In this document: positions 9,895 through 21,075 of the stretch, piece by piece
Numbering within the stretch: position 1 is the stretch's first letter
Layout: each line of letters opens with the position of its first letter
Assembly: GCA_037127315.1 (NCBI GenBank)
Contig: JBBBDQ010000443.1
Span: 995,001-1,059,000, forward strand
Direction of reading: 5' to 3'
Length of the DNA: 64,000 nucleotides
DNA from: Ascarosepion bandense
Taxonomy: Eukaryota > Mollusca > Cephalopoda > Sepiida > Sepiidae
Position numbers and translations under genes: made by a program
The notes under the pieces: generated by a model
Told to the model about the DNA's origin: nothing
Databases searched by the model: none
What the model saw: only the letters and a program-made list of their open reading frames with translations

Positions 9895-10375
9895 AGAACA
9901 AGAATGGCGCATTGCTGCTACATCTGAACTGGAGCTACCCAATTCTCAATTTCTGGCCTCGACAGAGTTAAAAGAACAATTAAAAAGAATTAGTTAGCCC
10001 AATGTGCAATTATTTATTTTTAAGCCTACAGACAAAATGTCACAAGCCTGTTACTACTCTATCAGTATTTCAATGGCAAATATCAAGACAAGTTACGTTC
10101 GTTAGTTCGGGTCTTTACAGCTAGAACCTGTGATGCCATTTATGCAGGATCAAATCATCTTCATTGCCTTCATATTCTATTGATAAGAGGAAAGTTCTAC
10201 TCAGATCTTCTTCTCAAGAATCGTTACTTTGTTGAATAAACTTCTAAGAGGATGCTTCTCTAATTATTTCCTCAAGTGTAGGATTGACCATTATCTGTCT
10301 TGCACGTCCTTATAATATACACTTTTTACTTCCACCCTTTATGCTCGTACCTAATAAAACTGCAGCAATGATGGC
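9895..10375 (+). pseudogene. LINE-A fragment (RT-distal region)
   Basis: Plus-strand frames give MAHCCYI*TGATQ, LDRVKRTIKK, then LLLYQYFNGKYQDKLRSLV and FTARTCDAIYAGSNH, in the same order as the other LINE-A copies. Many stops. The 3' end around 10300-10350 ('cctataatatacactttt') is LINE-A 3' sequence. Confidence 0.7.
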
Positions 10376-10974
10376 AGCAGTAAAACTAGTCAATTTATAG
10401 TAATTTTCTTTGAAATATTGAATGAAAATGTTGCAATTTGATTGGTTAGAAAATATGACAGTTAAAATATGCATTTTTTTTTTTTCACAACCAAAGCTCA
10501 CTCAAAATCTTCTATTGAAGACTTGTTCTATAAAATATTAAGAAGCGAAAAAATATTGTTGGTTCTATTTGATGATTTGCTGAAATTGAATTTTATAGAT
10601 ATTGGAAGGCAGGCAGATTTTCATATCTGTCTGTTATCAATGTCTTTGTGAAAAAAACAGCTTTCCGCCATAAAAGCTTATTTGTATAATTAATTTTATT
10701 CAGATAATTTTTTATGGTAAAAAATTTATAGTAAAAAAAAAAAACCTGTTATACTTTATAAAAAAAATATAACAACTTTTATATCATAAAATAAACATAC
10801 ATATGATGGTTTTCTAAACATAGCTTATGTGTAGCACAAGGCCAAAAGTATTGGGTACCTAGTGAGCATCAAATACACATGTAGATAAAATGCATTTGTC
10901 AATAAGGAAAGTTCAGGAAAAAAAGAATATATGAAGTTATATCAGAAATATTCCAGATTTCTTTCTTTATTTGT
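10376..10974. other. No gene seen; 60-bp dispersed motif at 10825-10875
   Basis: AT-rich, with A- and T-runs. The motif contains 'tgtgtagcacaaggcc' and 'tacctagtgagcatc'. Confidence 0.4.
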
Positions 10975-11540
10975 ACTAATGTTCACTCAATACAAAGCCT
11001 AAGAGCCACTCAAGGTAGTGGGGTTACTGAATAAGGTTGTTGTATAGATATAAGAGGATAAAATAGAAAGTGCATATTATGGGGATATGTAGGATAGTTA
11101 AGGGCTGATTCAAAACTTGAAGATGTTAAGATTGTCGTGATTGCAGAAACATACTTTCAGAAGACAGCTTTACAAAGTGGTTCTTGGGAATAAACTCTCT
11201 GAGTGGAACTTCTTTCTTACCAATGAAACATGAAGGGGATGTGACCTTGTATGTGTATCATGGCAGGGCTTACTTAGCTGCAAAGGTCTGAACTAGTAGA
11301 AATAACGAATGTAAGTTGTCTGAATATTTTCCATGAAAATAGGGATAGATCAGCGGCAAGCCTGTGACAGAAAGAGGTTGCAGGGTGAAAAATAATTCAT
11401 CACCCACAAGGCTGCATAAATAATTTTGGACTCTGTCATGGTCGAAAAATTAGAATTGGGCAGCTCCAGCCCAGATATGACAACAATACTTCACTTTTGG
11501 TTGAATCTGACTCGTATAATTGATCCCAAACTGGAAACTA
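10975..11540 (-). pseudogene. LINE-A fragment, 3' part
   Basis: Minus-strand translation gives degenerate LINE-A blocks in order (SGLELPNSNFS, ALWVMNYFSP, KKEVPLREFIPK, LQSRQS, then 3' UTR). It is broken by stops, including a CR*S-type interruption in the middle. The 3' sequence (10975-11100) includes 'tattatggggatatgtagga', shared with 740-785, 16200-16220 and 29585-29600. Confidence 0.75.
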
Positions 11541-12880
11541 AATTTTGAATGGCAGCACTATTTTTTTAATACTGAAGTTCACCCTATTCAAGGTTTAAGA
11601 GCTACTCAAGTTTATGATGAATGAGGAGTATAATATGAATGTTAAAAGATTATGTTGATATGGAGGATAGATGGATTGTACATAACCTAAGTATATTATT
11701 CACACAGCTAACGCTTATTGCTCCCAAACCTACTGAGTTAGTCTACGATTATAGATTTCATGCTATTTACTCATCTTGAATTCTTGTATGAATTTTTTTT
11801 AACATGGATCTGATTTTTACAATAGCTGACAAATTCAGCAACATGCCTGCACCAACTTTTGTTCAAAGCTCAACAAATCTGCTATGCAGACCCTTGAAAT
11901 GTTTCATCAGGCTTTTGACAAACATTCCTTCAGTTGAACATGGATTGCTTTGTGTTATGCTTGTTTAAAGGCCAGTCAACTATTGATTGAAGATTATGAA
12001 AGTTAAGGGTTAACCAACCACCACCGATAAAATACCAGAAAATGTTGGAAAATTTTGTGAACTCATCCATGAAGATTATTGTCAAACAATCCATGAGGTT
12101 GAAAATCAGTGATGGTATCTGCCAGGAGATCCTTGATTGGTAATTTTTCAGTACTTGTTATTGTCAGCAACTGCTCACATCTGAGCATTGGGATTGTCGT
12201 CTTCTCTCCCATTTCCTTTTTCTTTCCTAGGGGCAGTGGCAGAGATGAATGTGAATCAGTTTAAAGCCATTAGTATGAATTTGATTTTGGTGGGCAACTA
12301 TGTGCAACAAAGAAGCCCACACACTTGATCAGAAGCACCTCCCTCACAGATCAAAGGAGATTGAAACTGGTAAACTTGTGTGCGTTGGGCTGTCGGATGC
12401 TTGGTTTGTCAAGGTCCACCTTGGTTATGCCAACCAGACTGATGCTGCCTTCTTCTGTTGGTTTGGCCTTTGAAACTGTGTAGATCTTTATCTATTCTGC
12501 TGTTGGGGTTTCTAGGGTTGGTTGGTCACATTCAGTTTGTTCCTTCCTCTTTGAGCTTACTGCCATAGGTGACCCTACAGGATTTGAAACTTCAGATAAT
12601 TTTGCTCTTGGGATCATTGGGACAAGTAAGCCCTCTATCATGACAAGGAACGATCATATATACTTTACACTGGATGTCAGAGCGAACAGTTTAACAAATT
12701 TACCACTTTGTGAATGAATGTAGCATAATTTGTTTGTTTATCAGTTCTTGCATAACTCAAGCAAGACTAAATTTATAATGACCATTTTTATTTTTTTTAT
12801 TTTTGCCTCTTTGTGCCATCTCTTTTTACAACATTGGCGATCACGGCTTTCCACCGTTTCCTGTCCTTTTGTAGCTCTTA
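11541..12880. other. Mostly unassigned; LINE-A 3'-UTR scrap at 11570-11700
   Basis: 11570-11700 repeats the LINE-A 3' motif ('gagctactcaag', 'gatggattgt'). From 11700 to 12880 I recognise no gene or repeat, although the GC content rises between 12180 and 12650. Confidence 0.4.
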
Positions 12881-13150
12881 ATAAAATTTGTAAAAATTCT
12901 TAAGCTTTTAAAGTTTTGATTTACATTGTAAGTATAATGCTAAATTGGACCTTTACTTTTTGTCCATCAAGTTTACTAAATCAGATCTTTTATTTTTTTT
13001 TTAACTGCCTAAAGTAGACATCCATCAAAAAAATTTCAAAACATTTTAATTTTTTTTAAAGTAAGGAATTCAATTTACAATCTACACATAATGCTAAGCT
13101 GAATCCTTACTTTGTGTCCACATGGTTAACCAAAATCTTTATCATTGTTT
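12881..13150. repeat. Degenerate two-unit tandem repeat
   Basis: A block around 12919-12980 ('tttacattgtaagtataatg', 'ggacctttactttt') recurs at 13070-13130 ('tttacaatctacacataatg', 'gaatccttactttg') at an offset of about 150 bp. Divergence is high. Confidence 0.55.
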
Positions 13151-13409
13151 CAAAATAATGATTAAAAGTACCAGCAAAAAAATCCTTTAGGTTTTAGAGA
13201 AAATTCATGAGACTGGTGTTACAGAATCAGAATTTTACCAAGTAAGAAAAAAATCACATGACTTGAAGATTTCCAACATCAGCAACAATTAAAATGGAAA
13301 GCACATGTTTGTTTGTTTGTTTAGCTGCATAGCAACTCCTGATTGGTCATTTAATGCTGAAATTCAATTTTCTTGGAAGCATTAGTAATTTCTTTTACAA
13401 AAATTTCTT
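13151..13409. other. Nothing seen; (GTTT)n patch
   Basis: Includes a short TTTG/GTTT tetranucleotide patch near 13310. Confidence 0.5.
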
Positions 13410-13575
13410 AGGCTTTCTGCAATCACTACGATCTTAACATCTTCAAGTTCAGAAACAGCTCTTATCTATCCTACATATCCCCATAATATGCACCTTCTAT
13501 TTTATTCTCTTATATCTATACAACAACCTTATACAGTAAGCCCTCTACCTTGAGTGGCTCTTAGGCTTTGGTAAT
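13410..13575 (+). mobile_element. LINE-A 3' end fragment
   Basis: Plus-strand copy of the LINE-A end: 'cactacgatcttaacatctt', 'tatcctacatatccccataa', 'tgagtggctcttaggctttg'. This is the reverse complement of the sequence at 10990-11140. Confidence 0.7.
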
Positions 13576-13619
13576 TTTTTTACTATGAAAATGTATGGCT
13601 GGTATTTTTACTATAAAAT

Positions 13620-13830
13620 TTTCTATATATTTCATAGTGTTTTGACCCCAGTTTGGCAGTTAAGTATTTACTCATCGCTGCTACCCTAATAGGTGCTACC
13701 ACCTCAAGTCAATGTGGACCTGGGAACAGCAATTAAGAGGTGGTTGCTCACTCTTCAAAACCTCTCGAGCAGAGACCTTGCTATTGGATGTAGTTTATCG
13801 TCATCCCCAGGATCGGATAGTACATACATG
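13620..13830 (+). repeat. Unclassified dispersed repeat (pair with 17355-17560)
   Basis: Shares 'aggtgctaccacc', 'gtggacctgggaacag' and 'actcttcaaaacct' with 17355-17560 in the same order and orientation. No coding function recognised. Confidence 0.7.
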
Positions 13831-15009
13831 TAACTAGAAAGGAAAGTCATGTTATCATTAAGATACTGACTTTCCGTATGATTCTAAATAAAAATATCCG
13901 GAAGGAAACTTGCACCAATACTAGAAAAAGTGATAATAGTAGACTTAAGAAATCTATTTTCCTGAAAAACTGTTTTAAGAGAAAGGTTTAATAAATTTTC
14001 GCCAATAGCCATGCTAACTGTTTGGTATATGAATGCTCAATGTTTCCTGTATAACAAAGTATGACTGATTATTTGTTATATATAATTATTTAATGTGATA
14101 TATTGTCACAGCATACATAAATATGTGTGGGGAAGTATCAATAGCACTGAATAAAAACAGCTGATATAGAGTAAGTTTGCATTTCTGTGTATTTTTTTTT
14201 TTGTTAGATTTTATAAATTTAAATGTATACACTTTAAAATTTTTGCTAAATGTGCTGTGATATTTTCATTTGCTCCTAAGTGTGTCATTGTTGGACCAAA
14301 CTATAGAAGATATCAGATTTGCTCATGAGGTAAAAGGCTTCTTTTTTTTTCTAAACATTTTTGAAGAAAACACATATTAGAAAACTGAGACCTGTGCTCA
14401 ATAAGAAGCCAAAAAAAAGGAATATTCAATATTTGAAATAAATTTTTTGTAAATGAACTCTAAACTCAGTTTAAAAGAAAAAAAAATGTCTTACTTTTTT
14501 TGCCAGGGAAAGGTAGGAAGGAATATTTTCTCAAGTAATAACTTGTTCATATTAAAGCATTTCTTATTTGGCTCTATCTTAGATACTGGATCCTACACTT
14601 AACGTTTATAGCCGATCAATAAAACATAGGACTTTAGATTCTAAACATTTTACTGTTTTCTTTTATAAGTTTTCATGTGCATCATACAAGTAACGGTTTA
14701 TTACACACATGAATAATAATTACTGATAAAGGGGGAATTGGGATTTTTATAAATTTTTTATTAGGAAATTGTAGTTATCTATCTTGCTGTTTAGAACAGA
14801 GACAAGCAATAAATTTGGTTAAGAAAACTTTAACAAATCTTCCAGGTAAGTTCATTATCTTAATAAAAATCTATATAGCTTGCCAAAATACACAATAACC
14901 ATTTGCTGATAAGCCACGTCTCTACATATACTTTGTAAACCATTATGAAGAGTGAATGCAGTAAGACTAATTCAGTATTTTAGTTAAATAGCTTGACTTG
15001 AAGCAACAG
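13831..15009. other. No gene seen
   Basis: AT-rich with scattered A/T runs; no ORF of interest. Confidence 0.5.
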
Positions 15010-15335
15010 AAATGTGAGTCTACAGAAGGATGCTGAGAATACCATGGACTGAACATGCAAGCAATGACAAAAGTTTTGAAGAAAATGAAGACGAAAAGGA
15101 CACATTCTTATCATAAAAAAAATAATTGAAATTTCTAGAGCACATCATGATGAAAATGAGCTTGGAAAATTTGACCCTCACAGAATAGAGGAAAACAGTG
15201 CATAATCTACCTAGTGCCATTGTGTAAATGAATGGCAGAATAGGGTTTAGAAGAGAGAGCAAAAAGATCAAATTTAGTAAGAGCTTCAAAAGACAGGAAG
15301 TTGTAAAGAGCCATGATCACTTTTGAACTATGTCA
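15010..15335 (+). pseudogene. LINE-C fragment (post-RT C-terminal region)
   Basis: Plus-strand frames read YRRMLRIPWTEHASND, followed by an EENEDEKD-type block and LKFLEHIMMKMSLENLTL. These are equivalent to the better preserved LINE-C copy at 48212-48607 (YRRMLRIPWTEHVRND ... LKFLGHAMRKEGLENL). It ends with 'agccatgatcactttt', matching the LINE-C 3' end. Stops and indels show it is dead. Confidence 0.8.
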
Positions 15336-16104
15336 TATCTTATGCAAGTCAATTTTTGTGATACTATGGACACCTATATAGAAAGGGGAAGAGATAATTT
15401 TATCTCGGTCTTGAATGTTTGTTTGATGGGCCAGTAGATGGGTCCTTTTGAAGTTCTGTCTTGTAAGTGGCACCAACTTTGATTGAAAGTAACATGGAAG
15501 TAAAGCAATGTATGAGGGGCTTTGGGGATCAGTTGGCAACAAAACCGGTAATAGGTTATATCTGAGTGCTGGTCTATATTAAGTAATGCTTTGGATCAGT
15601 GAAAGTTCTGATCTGCTCTTGGTGGAAGATAGATATGGTTGTGTCAGGATTCTGTAGCCCCCATTTCATATTACAACCCACCACATTAGGATGAGCAGAT
15701 AGATGAGGAGTTGGTTGGGGCAAGAGTTGATATAGAAGTTTTTCCAAGTATCACCTACCTACCCACCCAGATGAGCAGGTGAAGCCTAGAATAAAAAAAA
15801 ATCTGTGTAATATTGGAAACATGATTCACATTCTGATTTCTTGATGTGGTTTTTTTCTTTCCTTGTGTTTTGTGTATATGTAGTACTCTCTTCCCCAGTT
15901 TTCAGTGCACATTACATTTCAAACCTTGATTTTGTTAATGTGGAGTAATCACTAGCCAGTCAGTGAAAAACTTGACCAAAGGTTGAGTTGTATGTTTAGT
16001 TTTGCAATAAGGCTGATGTTGATAAACTTTCTAGATATATTCATAAGAGCAACATGTTAGTTTCAGCAGATCTGATCTTGTAAAATATACTGAATAATAA
16101 TTTT
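15336..16104. other. No gene seen
   Basis: No recognisable element. A 69-codon minus-strand ORF at 15333-15542 has no motif. Confidence 0.4.
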
Positions 16105-16470
16105 TTATTGTTTACCCAATAGAAGCACCAAGAACCACTCAAGCTAGCGTTACTGAATGAAGTTATTGTAAAGATGGACAAAGAAGAATTAAAGAAGTGT
16201 ATATTATGAGGATATGTAGAATAAAGAACGGCTGACCCTAGAGTTGAAGAGGTTAAGATTACAATGAACAGAGAAGCATCTTTTCGAGATTCAATTCCAC
16301 AGCATAAGTTCTAGGGGAAGAAGCTGTCTGATTGGAATTTACTCCTTACCAAAGGGAATGAAGATGAGTTGACTGCATGTTGCATGGCAGGCCTTAATTA
16401 TAAACATTTGAACTGGTAGAATTAAGGAATATAGATCATTTGAACATCTGCTAAGAAAAATAATGAGAGG
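16105..16470 (-). mobile_element. LINE-A 3' end fragment
   Basis: Shares 'tatattatgaggatatgtag', 'aggttaagatt', 'gaagctgtctg' and 'ggaatttactccttacc' with other LINE-A copies. Minus-strand coding blocks are degraded. Confidence 0.7.
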
Positions 16471-16548
16471 TTTTTCTATGGGATTAGTTTGGTTTGTTTA
16501 ATGGTATATCAATTTCTTATGGGTTTTTTAATGCCAAAGATTGTATTT

Positions 16549-16582
16549 TTTTTTGTCAGTTTTTTTTTTTTTTTTTTTTTTT
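16549..16582. repeat. Poly-T tract
   Basis: Long T run just left of the Helitron copy; may be a retroelement tail in the minus orientation. Confidence 0.85.
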
Positions 16583-16610
16583 AATGTATTGCTAGTAATT
16601 TCTTTTAATA

Positions 16611-16917
16611 TCTAAATCTAATCTTATTTATAAATGGAACTTTGTCTGTGTGTGTGTGTGTGTATCCGTTACCTATAGACTCCGAAACGGCTGAACTGAT
16701 TTTCTTGAAAATTTACACAGTTGCACTATAAGCGTCTGCGAGTGTTCTTAGCTGGGTTTTGTGTCGAGGTACCCCTGATAAATATCAAATATCAAAAATC
16801 GGGTTATAGAAGGGGTGGTCCGATTTTAATCAAATTTGATACACTCATAGATAAAGACATAAGAAATGATATTCAGAAATTTCAAGGTTGAAGTTCTTAC
16901 AATAGTGCAGAAAATTG

Positions 16918-16960
<43 letters not shown>

Positions 16961-17349
16961 CAAGATGTTTGTGTGTGGGTGTGTGTGTTTCTCTGCCTGT
17001 ATGTCTGTATTTTTTCAGCCCTTTTATTTTAGTTTTTACTTCGGGTTTAGCTCTAAGTAGGTATAATTATAGTTCTTAGTCTCAGCCATAATACCATTTA
17101 CTCAGAGGACTTATTTAGCCTTCAAAATTCAGTTTACGACAAAAAAAACTTATTTGATATCGATACCAGGAAATCAACATTTGACTTACATCCATTCATT
17201 TTTCTTTCAGTCTACGGTTTTGCTTTAATTGGAAACGACTATTGCTTTTTAGTCTTTCGTGCCAACGTCCAAAGCGTCTGAGCTCTAGGATCATGGATTA
17301 GTTTTGAAAGCTTTCATTTAACCCAAGCAATGCCGGGCTATACTGTTAG
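16611..17349 (+). mobile_element. Non-autonomous Helitron, near full length
   Basis: The 5' end carries TCTAA...CTTATTTATAAATGG, then (GT)n, then 'gactccgaaacggctgaac' and 'ttgaaaatttacacag'. The middle has a (TA)n at 16922-16955, and the 3' end reads 'caatgccgggctatactg' followed by TTAG before T. Helitrons start with TC, end in CTRR after a short hairpin, insert between A and T and make no target duplication. The consensus of copies here (CTAG at 33926-33929, 36001-36004, 44078-44081) fits. No Rep/helicase coding sequence is present, so it depends on a partner. An internal 64-codon ORF is chance. Confidence 0.8.
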
Positions 17350-17354
17350 TATTT

Positions 17355-17560
17355 TATATTTTGACTCCATTTTGGGTTTGCACTATTTGCCTATTGCTGG
17401 GACTCCAACAGGTGCTACCACCCCGGGTCAGGGTGGACCTGGGAACAACAGCAATTAAGATGTGGTTCCATACTCTTCAAAACCTTCTGATCAATGGGCT
17501 TTCTGCCAGATGTAGTCTATTGTCATACCAAGGACAATGGTCTATGGAAAAAAGGGGTTG
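17355..17560 (+). repeat. Unclassified dispersed repeat (pair with 13620-13830)
   Basis: Begins just after the Helitron end. Shared segments are 'aggtgctaccacc', 'ggtggacctgggaacaac' and 'tactcttcaaaaccttct'. Confidence 0.7.
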
Positions 17561-17650
17561 CAGAACAGAAAATAATTTATCATCTCAAAAGGCTACATAA
17601 ATGATTTTGAACTGCATCAAAGCTGGCAAGTGAGAATTGGTTAGCTCTTT
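17510..17650 (-). mobile_element. LINE-A scrap
   Basis: Contains 'gggttgcagaacagaaaata', 'catctcaaaaggctacata' and 'gcaagtgagaattgg', matching 11380-11470. Confidence 0.65.
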
Positions 17651-17949
17651 ATACCAATTTCAATGCTTGAATTTTTAAAAAATGTAATAAAACCAAAAAT
17701 TAACTTTTCTCTTTCAATTATAAAAATTATAAGAATCTGTCAACTCCTCACAAACTACTGTTATTTCTCTTCTGACTATGATTTTATAAGAAGAAATTTG
17801 ATCTAGCAGTAAACTCTTAGTGAAGTTTAGTCTTTCTGTTCTTAAAATTTCTTGGTTTGATTTTATTGTTTTTTATGGCTTATCAAACATTTGCAGGCTA
17901 TTTAAAGCCAGAAAATATATTTATATTGTAAGAATATTTTGGAAAATAA
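17651..17949. other. No gene seen
   Basis: AT-rich. Confidence 0.5.
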
Positions 17950-18222
17950 TTATGATTTACTAATACAAGCCCAACTAATTAACACATAGTTGGAGGGAGA
18001 AATGGATCCATATCTTTCCCAAGGCTTAAGTGAATATAATGAACCTAATTGAAATTGGAACTTGGATTTTTGAATTCTAATTCCAAGCTGTTATCCTTTA
18101 CACCACCTGCACATCCAAGCTTACAGCACCTGGTATTTTCAAGCAGTCACCCATCTAGGTATAGACCAAGCTTGATGCTGCTTAACTTTAGTGACCATAC
18201 AAGAACCAGTGTTTCAATCTAC
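17950..18222 (-). mobile_element. Composite 5S-rRNA / SINE-D element
   Basis: Minus strand. 18222 to about 18118 is a 5S rRNA-like head: in sense 'tgaaacactggttctt', 'taaagttaagcag', 'agatgggtgactgc', then ccaggtgctgtaagc. It is followed directly by the SINE-D body (ggatgtgcaggtggtg, ccaagttccaattt, then a 'tttcccaaggc'/'atggatcc' region in plus). The 5S box A, intermediate element and box C equivalents are visible, so pol III could have transcribed it. Same joint as at 21192 and 52832. Its 5S 5' end merges with the neighbouring LINE-B. Confidence 0.85.
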
Positions 18223-18822
18223 CATCCACCCTTGCATTGAATACTGTTGCCATATCTGGTCTGGTGCTCTTGCTATCCACCTGGGGGTCCTTGAAAAAAA
18301 TCCAATCTATAATGTGATCGAGCCTGACTTGGTTGCTCAGATACAGTTACTTTCTCATCAGTGCAGTGTGGCTTCCATGTCTCTTCTACAAGTACTTTCA
18401 TGGCTTCTGCTCTGATGAACTTAGCTCACTGGTGACCCCTATATACGAATTTACTCGAGCCACAAGATTAGCAACTAGGTCCCACCCTTTTACTGTGGAA
18501 CCAATAAGATGTAAATGCAAATTCTATTCTGGCAGCTTCTTTTCTTGCACTTCCTGTGGAATTCTCTTCCATTTACTTGCTTCCCCAACAGCTATAATCT
18601 CCAAGAATTTAAATGTAAAGTCAATAGTCATCTCCTATCTCACTAACTTGCATCCTTTCTCTCATGCTCTCATCTCATTTCTGCAGTATTCTCATCCCTC
18701 TCCTACTCACTTCCTGACACCCCCTATAACCTGTCACTCCTTCTCATAACTTTTCTCCTATGTAACCTCCTGCACAACAGTGGCAGTATAATGACTTGCT
18801 TCGGGCGATATGATTATAATAA
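18190..18822 (+). pseudogene. LINE-B non-LTR retrotransposon, 3' part
   Basis: Plus-strand frames in order: IEYCCHIWSGA, LVAQIQLLSHQCSVASM, LSSLVTPIYEFTRATRLATR, SHPFTVEPIRCKCKFYSG, then a frame change to SFFSC/TSCGILFHLLA (family form: RTSxLWNSLP), and SYNLQ-like blocks. It then runs through a CT-rich 3' UTR to 'cagtggcagtataat', 'cttgcttcgggcgatatgat' and an A-rich end. Closely similar along its length to 55165-55715. Frameshifts make it non-coding. Confidence 0.85.
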
Positions 18823-18825
18823 AAA

Positions 18826-18853
18826 AATATATATATATATATATATATATATG
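18826..18853. repeat. (TA)n microsatellite
   Basis: AT tract directly after the LINE-B A-rich tail. Confidence 0.95.
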
Positions 18854-20464
18854 GCTCTAAGCCTATAATTTCTCAGATCTGTTCTCTTAAGATATTTTAC
18901 TTAAGTTATCAGCTGCAATGTCAGTCTAAAAGCTCAGTACTTTCCCTTTAGCATGTTTCTGATCATCTACAGATCCTGATGTGTGGCTTGCAATGCAAAT
19001 GTGCAGCATTGGAACTGCATGCACAAAAGGCAGTACGCCCACCCAAAGAGGGCAAACCAGAATTGGCTCCCATTATCTCAACTGTGACTGTTAATATAAA
19101 CCAGCAACTGGATTTGCTTTATGTTCAGTTTTATTGTCACTTGATCTCCAAAATCCCCAATTTTTCTGTACTACATAGATGTCATGGTCAGTGTCATTCC
19201 TCCAGTACTATTCCAAAACATTACTCCACCTCTTGTTTTTTAAGTCATGCTGGTTGACTATTTCCATGAAAAATCCAACCACTGGTCCATTCAGTAATAT
19301 TCTACATTCATCACTAAAAATTACTTTTGAAAAATGTTTTCATGTACTACTTCACTGAGTTTATGTATTTATTTTTGTAGTGTTGATTTAAAAGTTCTAA
19401 TTTGGTTGCATCCATGTCTTCAGCCATTATTTATGATAATCTTCTTCTGTTTTCAGTTACAACGTTCGTGATTTCAAATATTTTCTTACTGATCAATCCA
19501 TTTTTCTTGCTGATTGGGTTTTGCATTTTTTCTCAAATTTTTAGTGGGGGCATTCTTAAAGCTAGTTTTTTTGTTTTGTTATTTTTTTTTTCTTGGTTTT
19601 ATCATATGGATATTTTTCAATTTCTTTTTATTTTTTTTTATTTTTTTTTTTCAAATTTTTTCATCATTTCCAATGTTCTGCTCTCATTACTCAATGACTT
19701 GACAATATCTTTTTTGCTTGAGCATCAATCTTGACAACCAAAAACAATCTTTATACAACTGAAATTCAAAAAAATAAATGTCAGTAATTACACTAGTATA
19801 TCTATATTTATTTTTTAATGAACAACAATCAAGTTGCATAATAAAATTTCATGCAATCAAAGAATTTATAAAATATATATTGTGGCTGCCTTACCTCCTG
19901 TTCTCAGTCTTCCCATTTCCCGGGGCTGGATCAATGGATTGATCACCTTGGACTACACGTAATCTTATCCCATGTTGTGTTTTGATTTGATCCTAAGAAA
20001 CCAAATAACCTTCAGGGACCACTGCAAATGAAGTCCTTTGGGATGAGGAAGTCATAAGAAGTAAAAACAAATCTTCATAGAAACAAAAAAAAAAAAACTT
20101 TATATCTTCGATTTTTGGTACAGGCTTATTCGTTCCAGCAGTGGAATTCTATCTACTTTATACAGACAACTATTTTCCCAACCCACACCAAAAGTTGAAA
20201 TGTAACACTTCAGCTGGTTCTGCTAAGTTTGGCACAGAGTTCAAGTAGGAGTTCCTCTTAGGCAGGCAGTCATGTGATGTCAGTCAGCAAGGTCTGTCAT
20301 CTCAGTTGCAAATTTCTGGTGTGCTTCAGCCAAAACCACTCTGCTACACTACTTGGGTGCTTTGGGCCCTTGCTTATATGGATTTCCACTCAAAACTGGT
20401 GTTGGGAAAATCGGTGAAGTCCTTAATTCCAATAAAGGTTTCTTTATTGTCTGCCTTCCAAAGA
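18854..20464. other. No gene seen
   Basis: T-rich and mixed sequence. ORFs at 18979-19257 and 19402-19734 are unremarkable; the second is poly-Phe/Leu from T runs. 20200-20260 contains 'gagttcaagtaggagttcct', related to the repeat at 23.4 kb. Confidence 0.45.
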
Positions 20465-20666
20465 TTTTTTTTAATCATATCACCCTGAGCAAGGCGGCAA
20501 CGCCACTGATGTGCAGGGGGCTACGTAAGAGTGAAAAGATTGGAAAAGTGAAAACCGGAAACCACATCCTAAGCAGGAAACAAGGGATGAGCCTCTTCAC
20601 CTGTTCAATAGATGTGGGTGGAGTGTGAACCGGGCGATAGTTTAGTTTAGTCTATCTACTCCAATT
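20465..20666 (-). mobile_element. SINE-C copy
   Basis: 'aatcatatcaccctgagc' tail, 'gcagggggctacgtaag', 'gaaaccacatcctaag', 'gatgtgggtggagtgtgaac' and the end 'tctactccaatt'. Near full length and well matched to the copies at 4.3 and 55.8 kb. Confidence 0.9.
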
Positions 20667-21075
20667 AATTATCTTTTTCAATTCAGGGGTTTTTCCTTTC
20701 TATAAGCAGCTGTCACAGGCATTGATCTACCCAAATAAACTTCTTTTCTTCATTAGTACCTCACACCAATATCCTTCAAAGGCATGTACAAATTCTCTGT
20801 CTTCTTTAGTTTTTCCACCTCTGCCCACTACCAACCAGTCCTTCAACTGATTTGATTCGTAGGTCTCAGGTTGCATTTACTTGCTGTCATTAATTAACTT
20901 AACATTTCAAATTTTCCCCTACGCAAGGAAAACCCTGATCCCCGACCAGGAATTTGCCAGATGTCTCACTTGGTTTCTTATCAGCATCATTAATTAAATC
21001 CTTTATTCACAAAGAAATTCTTATTTTCGGCCCCATTTATAGTACAGTCTTATTTGCTGTCAGCCTAAGCTGGTC
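20667..21075. other. No gene seen
   Basis: Mixed sequence between the SINE-C and the 5S composite; no recognised element. Confidence 0.4.

Noticed and set aside
16866..17060. 64-codon ORF with Tyr-Ile repeats
   Set aside because: Product of the (TA)n tract inside a Helitron; similar ORF at 33715-33966 arises the same way.
19402..19734. 110-codon hydrophobic ORF resembling a membrane protein
   Set aside because: Phe/Leu runs come from T tracts; no Met context, charge pattern or homologue recognised.
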